Shown here piece by piece: positions 5,989 through 9,908 of a DNA stretch of 9,908 bases. Within the stretch, counting starts at the first letter, position 1, and every line of letters begins with the position of its first letter. The notes beneath the pieces were generated by a model, which was not told the origin of the DNA, did not search any database, and saw only the letters and a program-made list of their open reading frames with translations. A program made the translations under genes and the position numbers. The stretch lies in assembly GCA_030602865.1 (NCBI GenBank), contig JAUVYX010000015.1:1-9908 (forward strand). The letters are read 5' to 3'. This DNA is from Dehalococcoidia bacterium (lineage in GTDB: Bacteria; Chloroflexota; Dehalococcoidia; GIF9; AB-539-J10).

Positions 5989-7017
5989 ATGAATAGAGCA
6001 ATGGTGATTGCATGCCTTGTCAGTTTGTTATGCCTGGCAACTGGCTTTATGGGTGGTTGTGAAAAAGCTACTGCCGAGAATTCTGAAATCAATGGTGAAG
6101 CGCAAGAAACCTCCCGATTGGAAATCGATTTACTTGGCGTGAAGAGCAGCTTTCCAGTTGATAGCCAGGGAAAGCTTGAGGCAGATGTAAAACTGTCATC
6201 TCTCGATGGGGAGATAACACTCTCGATAGGCAAAGATACGGTTATCATGGACGAGGGTGGAAAGATTATTCAGAATGTCGATGTTGCTATTGCTACTGCC
6301 TATAGTCACCCATCGCTACCGGGCGATACCTGTTTCGTCGGGCCTGTCTATACTTTAATGCCGGAAGGGGCCAATTTTTCTACGCCTGCTTACATCACCC
6401 TAAGGTATGACCTGGAGGAGTTGCCGGAGGGAGTAAATGAGGAAAATTTATTTATCGCCAGCTATCCTTATATTGGCTGCTGTATGGTATATTATGAATG
6501 GAATGTATCATTACATCAGTCTGTAGATATCGAAAACCACATGGTAACTACTCAGCTGTCCCATCTAACACACTTTGTGGTTATGGCACCGGTGGAAGCG
6601 GGCTCCCCTGTCTCCCCCGCGACTCCAGTAGTGCCTGATCCCCCTCCAATACCAGAACCTGAACCTCCTGCGATTCAAGCTGACAGGGTGGAACTGGTTT
6701 ATTTCCACCGTACTCAGAGATGTGCACCTTGTATCTATGCGGAAGACGGGGTGCGCTATACACTGCAGAAGTACTTCGCGGAAGAACTGGCTAACAGCAT
6801 AGTCTCCTTCGAAGTTTATGACTTGGGGAAGGAGAAAAATGCTGCTGTCATTGAGCAATATGGTGCTTATACATCATCACTGTTTATCAACGTGATAAGA
6901 GATGGCATGGATAATATTGAAGAAGTGAACGAAATTTGGCTTGTCGTGGGTGATAATGATGCATTTATTGAAACAGTAAAGAGCAGGATCAAGGAAACTC
7001 TCATGGGGGTAAGCTAA
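5989..7017 (+). CDS. Lipoprotein with ZU5-like domain fused to an ArsF-like thioredoxin domain
   Basis: This 342-residue protein is predicted to be lipid-anchored outside the cytoplasmic membrane: residues 1-23 are a lipoprotein signal ending in GFMGGC (C24). About residues 40-200 form a beta-sandwich of the type common in Dehalococcoidia secreted proteins (LSSLDGEITLSIGKDT, VGPVYTLMPEGANFSTPAYITLRYDLEELPEGVNEENL, then VTTQLSHLTHFVVMA), which resembles ZU5. A Pro-rich linker (about 205-228) leads to a C-terminal domain (about 230-342) with VELVYFHRTQRCAPC (C245, C248), the hallmark of ArsF-type proteins annotated as nitrophenyl compound nitroreductase subunits. It follows the third thioredoxin gene by 14 nt and overlaps the ArsG-like gene by 1 nt. 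It could receive electrons from that membrane protein. ArsF assignment is from memory of the motif, so moderate; lipoprotein and thioredoxin-like calls are firm. Confidence 0.8.
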   Translation: MNRAMVIACLVSLLCLATGFMGGCEKATAENSEINGEAQETSRLEIDLLGVKSSFPVDSQGKLEADVKLSSLDGEITLSIGKDTVIMDEGGKIIQNVDVAIATAYSHPSLPGDTCFVGPVYTLMPEGANFSTPAYITLRYDLEELPEGVNEENLFIASYPYIGCCMVYYEWNVSLHQSVDIENHMVTTQLSHLTHFVVMAPVEAGSPVSPATPVVPDPPPIPEPEPPAIQADRVELVYFHRTQRCAPCIYAEDGVRYTLQKYFAEELANSIVSFEVYDLGKEKNAAVIEQYGAYTSSLFINVIRDGMDNIEEVNEIWLVVGDNDAFIETVKSRIKETLMGVS

Positions 7018-7733
7018 TGGACCCAGGCGGCATAATACAGCAGTTCATTAATAACACAAATGTTCCTGTTCTGGCAGCGTTTGGCCTTGGCTTGTTAACA
7101 GCCATTAGCCCCTGTCCTATGGCAACCAACATTGCTGCTATAGCATATGTCAGCCGTAAGGTGACAGTGCGCAGATATGCTGTGATAACGGGAGTGCTCT
7201 ACACGCTGGGTCGCATGTTTTCCTACTCCGTCATTGGAATTTTGATTCTCAAGGCAGGGCTGGGAATTCCAGGTTCTGCTACTTTTCTCCAGAACTTTGG
7301 CGAGCGTATCCTGGGACCGCTTCTAATAGTTATGGGGCTGCTAATGCTGAATATAGACAGGATATCTTTTAACCCGGGAAGTGGAAAGCTGGCTGAAATT
7401 GGAAGGAAAGTTGCAGATAAAGGTAAGTTAGGGGCTTTTCTGTTAGGTGTCATTTTTGCCTTGGCCTTTTGCCCTTATAGTGCCATTATATTCTTTGGGG
7501 TGTTGCTGCCTCTGGCTTTTAAATCTGCTGGTGGGGTCATAATGCCTGCGGTGTTTGCTATTGGTACCGGGCTCCCGGTAATAATATTTGGCACGCTTAT
7601 AGCGGCTGGTGTGGCCAGAATTTCTGCCTGGTTTGACGCAGTTACCCGTGCTCAGAAAATCATCCGTATAGTAGTCTCAAGCACCTTTATATTAATTGGA
7701 ATATACTATGTGGTTCTCTGGATACAGGCTTGA
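7017..7733 (+). CDS. CcdA/DsbD-like, ArsG-type membrane protein
   Basis: This 238-residue integral membrane protein has about six TM segments, in the cytochrome c biogenesis (CcdA/DsbD) superfamily and close in pattern to ArsG-type aromatic arsenical efflux permeases. The first repeat carries LLTAISPCPMATNIAAI (C33) and the second carries ALAFCPYSAIIFFG (C152). These match the two intramembrane cysteines by which CcdA/DsbD move reducing equivalents across the membrane. Its start codon overlaps the upstream stop (TAATG), so it is translationally coupled to the ArsF-like lipoprotein. It may act either as an electron conduit from cytosolic thioredoxins to the lipoprotein domain or as an efflux permease. 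Superfamily membership is firm; the ArsG label is moderate because it rests on the motif and on the ArsF-like neighbour. Confidence 0.85.
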   Translation: MDPGGIIQQFINNTNVPVLAAFGLGLLTAISPCPMATNIAAIAYVSRKVTVRRYAVITGVLYTLGRMFSYSVIGILILKAGLGIPGSATFLQNFGERILGPLLIVMGLLMLNIDRISFNPGSGKLAEIGRKVADKGKLGAFLLGVIFALAFCPYSAIIFFGVLLPLAFKSAGGVIMPAVFAIGTGLPVIIFGTLIAAGVARISAWFDAVTRAQKIIRIVVSSTFILIGIYYVVLWIQA

Positions 7734-7804
7734 AATGGAAGTTCATCTTGTGGTCGGATAATTAGTTACAGACAACCAACCTTGTGAATAAAGAGTACAT
7801 GTGG

Positions 7805-7833
7805 TTGACTTTCTGTAAGAGCTTGGATAAAAT
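7805..7833 (+). promoter_or_regulatory. Promoter of the arsR-permease unit
   Basis: TTGACT (7805-7810) and TAAAAT (7828-7833) are separated by 17 bp. The -10 box lies inside the left arm of the 42-bp palindrome, and transcription would start near 7840, within the operator. This is classical autorepression geometry. Confidence 0.8.
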
Positions 7834-7868
7834 AACTATATGCACATTTGTGCATATAGTTATTTTAT
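7827..7868. promoter_or_regulatory. Perfect 42-bp palindrome: ArsR operator and probable terminator
   Basis: Two perfect 20-bp arms (7827-7846 and 7849-7868) flank a TT centre. The core 7837-7858 is TATATGCA-N6-TGCATATA, the same dyad as at 5059-5080. It overlaps the arsR -10 and start of transcription, so it should be the ArsR binding site. In transcripts coming from the upstream operon it would form an A-rich tract, a stem with a 4-nt loop (GCAC-AUUU-GUGC) and a U-rich tail (UUAUUUUAU), the layout of an intrinsic terminator. Transcripts from the arsR promoter would lack most of the left arm and escape it. Confidence 0.85.
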
Positions 7869-7877
7869 GTTAAAGAT

Positions 7878-8225
7878 ATGCGAAAGTTAGTTAAAGTTTT
7901 CAGGGCTTTGTCAGATGAGACCAGAATCAGAATTCTGAAGATTCTGCTGGAAAGGGATTGCTGTGTGTGTGAGGTAATGCAGGCACTGGATATCTCACAA
8001 TCGCGTGCCTCGCGTAACTTAAGTATATTGGAGAATGCTGGCTTTGTTAACTCCAGGCGGGAGGGATTGTGGATAGTCTATTTCATTGATAACGAAAGTA
8101 ATGGTTCTGTTACCTCTCTACTACAGATGCTGAGCACCTGCATGGAGGGAGAGGAGATTATCAAGCTGGATAAAGAGAGATTAGGACGAGCCGCTAGGAT
8201 AGGCTGTAGAACTCTGAAGAAATAA
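7878..8225 (+). CDS. arsR: ArsR/SmtB-family metalloregulatory repressor
   Basis: This 115-residue winged-helix dimeric repressor releases DNA when it binds a toxic metal(loid). It begins with the typical LVKVFRALSDETRIRILKILL. The metal-site motif is DCCVCEVMQAL (C28, C29, C31), matching the CxC of arsenite-responsive ArsR proteins. The recognition helix is ISQSRASRNLSILENAGFV (about 39-57) and the wing is RREGLWIVYFI. Further Cys at 88 and 110 lie in the C-terminal helical part and could complete a three-coordinate site. The ribosome binding site is poor (AAAG), and the gene sits directly downstream of its own operator. It is followed by the permease gene after 55 bp with no terminator seen, so the two are probably co-transcribed. 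Family is certain; the As(III) rather than Cd, Sb or other effector is inferred. Confidence 0.93.
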   Translation: MRKLVKVFRALSDETRIRILKILLERDCCVCEVMQALDISQSRASRNLSILENAGFVNSRREGLWIVYFIDNESNGSVTSLLQMLSTCMEGEEIIKLDKERLGRAARIGCRTLKK

Positions 8226-8280
8226 AGGCTTCGAGAGGGGTAATCTGCGCCAATTGCCGGATTTATATTGGAGGAAGTAA

Positions 8281-9321
8281 ATGTTTGAATTAATTATGCA
8301 GTCAGGACTGGACGCCATGAAGGAATATGTGGCACTGCATGTGCTTACCTGCCTCGTCCCAGCCTTTCTTCTTGCCGGGGCGATAGTATCCTTCGTGTCC
8401 AGGGAGGCGATCATAGGGCATCTGGGCAGTGCCGTGAACAAGCTCAAATCCTTCCCAATTGCAGCTGGAGGAAGTTTCTTCATCGCGGTTTGCTCATGTA
8501 CAGTCATTCCTGTTGCCAGTGGTCTCTATTATGGAGGCGCAGGGATTGGCCCCGCCTTCATTCTGCTCTGGGTGGCACCGGCTGCGAATGTTCTGGCACT
8601 GGTTTATACCGGCTCGATCCTGGGCTCTCAACTGGTTATTGCTCGATTGATAGGAGCCCTTGCCGTCTCTTTTATAATTGGGATGATTATGTTCCTTTCT
8701 TTCAGGAAAGAAGAAAAACAGAGAGTACAGACCATTCAGGCTTCAACAGGGAAGGTTATGACCAGACAGAATGGCATACTGCTTCTACTGCTGGTGGCGA
8801 GTCTTCTAGCTCCCAATTATGCAGTACAAGGAGGGAGCTATTATGCAAAGATTGGGGTATGGATGGCGGCTACGGCGGTAACAGCGATTTATGTCTGGAG
8901 GGTTAAGAGTTGGAATGAAATTAAAGGCTGGATGAGGGAGACCTGGTGGTTTGTGCGCATGATATTTCCTTTGCTCCTGGGAGGAGTATTTATAGTAGGT
9001 GTCATCGGAGCTGTACTGCCTGAGGCTTGGATAGAGAGGTTTTTAGGCGGAGAAGGATTGAGACAATCTTTTCTTGCTACGATGATTGGCGCGACGACTT
9101 ATTTTGCTACCATGACCGAAGCTCCTTTTGTAGACACTTTGATGGGATTGGGGATGGGCAAGGGGCCTGCGCTGGCTTTATTGCTTACAGGTCCAGGACT
9201 CAGTTTGCCCAGTTGGCTGGCTATAGGGAGAGTATTTGGTTTTAAGAAAGCCCTGGTATATATTCCCAGCATAATTGTTCTGGGGACCTTGCTGGGTTGG
9301 TTGGCTGGCTATATTTTGTAA
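8281..9321 (+). CDS. ArsP-type (UPF0718/DUF318) permease
   Basis: This 346-residue polytopic membrane protein of the permease family includes ArsP, an exporter of trivalent organoarsenicals. The ATG at 8281 is preceded by GGAGGAAG (8270-8277). The first half has about four TM segments with the family signature GGSFFIAVCSCTVIPVASGLY (C71, C73), then a charged cytoplasmic loop (about 141-158). The second half has about four to five segments with ATMTEAPFVDTLMGLGMGKGPALALLLTGPGLSLPSWLAI. The length is usual for the family. It lies downstream of the arsenite-type arsR and upstream of a decayed glutaredoxin-like gene, a neighbourhood common for this family. Transport of an arsenical is the best guess; other soft-metal or thiol-linked substrates cannot be excluded. 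Confidence 0.9.
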   Translation: MFELIMQSGLDAMKEYVALHVLTCLVPAFLLAGAIVSFVSREAIIGHLGSAVNKLKSFPIAAGGSFFIAVCSCTVIPVASGLYYGGAGIGPAFILLWVAPAANVLALVYTGSILGSQLVIARLIGALAVSFIIGMIMFLSFRKEEKQRVQTIQASTGKVMTRQNGILLLLLVASLLAPNYAVQGGSYYAKIGVWMAATAVTAIYVWRVKSWNEIKGWMRETWWFVRMIFPLLLGGVFIVGVIGAVLPEAWIERFLGGEGLRQSFLATMIGATTYFATMTEAPFVDTLMGLGMGKGPALALLLTGPGLSLPSWLAIGRVFGFKKALVYIPSIIVLGTLLGWLAGYIL

Positions 9322-9332
9322 AAATAATTCAA

Positions 9333-9354
9333 GAGTTGTTAATATAAATAACTC
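9333..9354 (+). repeat. Small inverted repeat after the permease gene
   Basis: GAGTTGTT (9333-9340) pairs with AATAACTC (9347-9354) with one G-U pair and a 6-nt loop, 11 bp after the permease stop. There is no U-tract, so it is at most a weak terminator or an mRNA 3'-end stem. Confidence 0.35.
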
Positions 9355-9388
9355 TGCCTGGAGAAATTCCTGATAAGGAGACGGCTTT

Positions 9389-9541
9389 ATTAAGATCGAG
9401 GTTTGTGGACAGGGTTGTTCCAGGTGTCACCCCCTACTTAGGAGTGTAAGGAAAGGGCTAAAGGGTCTGGGACGGGAAAATGGAGTAGAGGTGATTCCCT
9501 GTGTGGATGATATAAAATAATGGATTGAAGAGCGAGGCTAA
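9389..9541 (+). pseudogene. Decayed thioredoxin/glutaredoxin-like gene (TM0996/MTH895-type)
   Basis: A good ribosome binding site, AAGGAG (9375-9380), is followed after 8 nt by ATT instead of ATG. Reading from there gives KIEVCGQGCSRC and then helix and strand sequence ending VIPCVDDIK, a recognisable small thioredoxin-fold protein with active site C10/C13, 43 codons long before a TAA at 9518-9520. Beyond that stop the same frame gives WIEERG and a second TAA at 9539-9541. The part that should carry the cis-proline strand and C-terminal helix is missing in all frames of the next 60 bp. The start is mutated or non-canonical, there is an in-frame stop, and the C-terminal half is lost, so this is best read as a pseudogene. 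Intact relatives often follow UPF0718 permease genes. Confidence 0.75.
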
Positions 9542-9600
9542 AGACTGCAAAGTCTATTTACGCAGTATAATAGGGAAAGAATAGATTGTAGAAAGGTGAT

Positions 9601-9908
9601 ATGAAAAAAGTAAGAGTTGTTATTAATAAATTGAATGTAGAAAGGGTAGCCGTCTTTGTAGTGCTGCTTATTTTTATCATTAGCATGTTTGGATGTGCTC
9701 CGAACAATAATTTACCGGAAATAATAAGTCTTGAAACTGGAGCAGAAGTGATTGGTCCTTCTGGAAGCTGCTTAATCGAGTGTCTGGCTCATGACCAGGA
9801 TGGCGATATACTGACCTATAATTGGATGGCTGATGAGGGCAAGATAACCAACGTAGCCCAGAATGGAGCCAGCATTGCCTGGACTGCACCCAAGGCTGAG
9901 GGTATATA
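9601..9908 (+). CDS. Lipoprotein with PKD/Ig-like domain, cut by the window end
   Basis: The first 102 codons are visible and the reading frame is open at the window edge. The ATG is preceded by AAAGGTGAT (9591-9599). Residues 1-31 form a lipoprotein signal with a long hydrophobic stretch (VAVFVVLLIFIISMFG) and the lipobox Cys at 32. The mature part begins with NNNLPEIISLETGAEVIGPSGSCLIECLAHDQDGDILTYNWMADEG, the pattern of a PKD or cadherin-like Ig fold (D-x-D-G-D, then Y-x-W). Two Cys flank an LIE tripeptide in the first strand pair. A TATAAT at 9566-9571 may be its -10 box, without a clear -35. It is probably a surface-exposed binding or structural protein. Nothing links it functionally to the arsenic-type genes except position. 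Confidence 0.8.
   Translation, partial: MKKVRVVINKLNVERVAVFVVLLIFIISMFGCAPNNNLPEIISLETGAEVIGPSGSCLIECLAHDQDGDILTYNWMADEGKITNVAQNGASIAWTAPKAEGI

Noticed and set aside
8490..8906. 138-codon open frame inside the permease gene, same strand, different frame
   Set aside because: It is wholly within the well-supported permease gene, has no ribosome binding site and shows no family pattern; it is a shadow frame.
9542..9559. AGACT-GCAA-AGTCT hairpin followed by ATTTA as terminator of the permease unit
   Set aside because: A 5-bp AT-containing stem with a weak tail is insufficient; kept only as an observation.

Overview
The window looks like chromosomal DNA of an anaerobic bacterium, most plausibly a Dehalococcoidia-type Chloroflexota. 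The hints are the composition, a full-length two-domain L25 (CTC type), several lipoproteins with a beta-sandwich (ZU5-like) or PKD-like domain, and compact operons with short leaders. This placement is inference. There is no rRNA, tRNA, CRISPR array or recognisable insertion sequence.

Left part (1-4900). A ribosomal protein L25/CTC gene reads leftwards. Divergent from it is a gene for a secreted or membrane-anchored helical protein with a Cys-containing C-terminus, closed by a clear intrinsic terminator. A two-component system follows: an OmpR/PhoB-type response regulator and an overlapping HAMP/HisKA/HATPase sensor kinase. Convergent to the kinase is an unrecognised four-TM membrane protein.

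Right part (5030-9540) is the interesting region: a thiol-redox and arsenic/metalloid-type island under ArsR control. The first operon holds three tandem 87-88 aa thioredoxin-fold proteins (active sites CAKC, CPGC and CSGG). They are followed by a lipoprotein that joins a ZU5-like beta-sandwich domain to a C-terminal thioredoxin-like domain resembling ArsF (RCAPC motif). Last is a six-TM CcdA/DsbD-like protein resembling ArsG, with paired intramembrane cysteines. The second unit holds an ArsR/SmtB repressor with a CCVC metal-site motif, an ArsP-type (UPF0718/DUF318) permease, and a decayed glutaredoxin-like gene.

Both units have a strong sigma-70-type promoter followed immediately by the same dyad, TATATGCA-N6-TGCATATA. 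At arsR this dyad is the core of a perfect 42-bp palindrome that also looks like an intrinsic terminator for the upstream operon. The simplest reading is one autoregulated ArsR regulon. Cytosolic thioredoxin-like proteins could pass electrons through the CcdA/ArsG-like membrane protein to the lipoprotein's external thioredoxin domain, while the permease exports the toxic species. An alternative is an ArsEFG-like organoarsenical reduction and efflux system with an unusual architecture.

The window ends inside another lipoprotein gene with a PKD/Ig-like domain.
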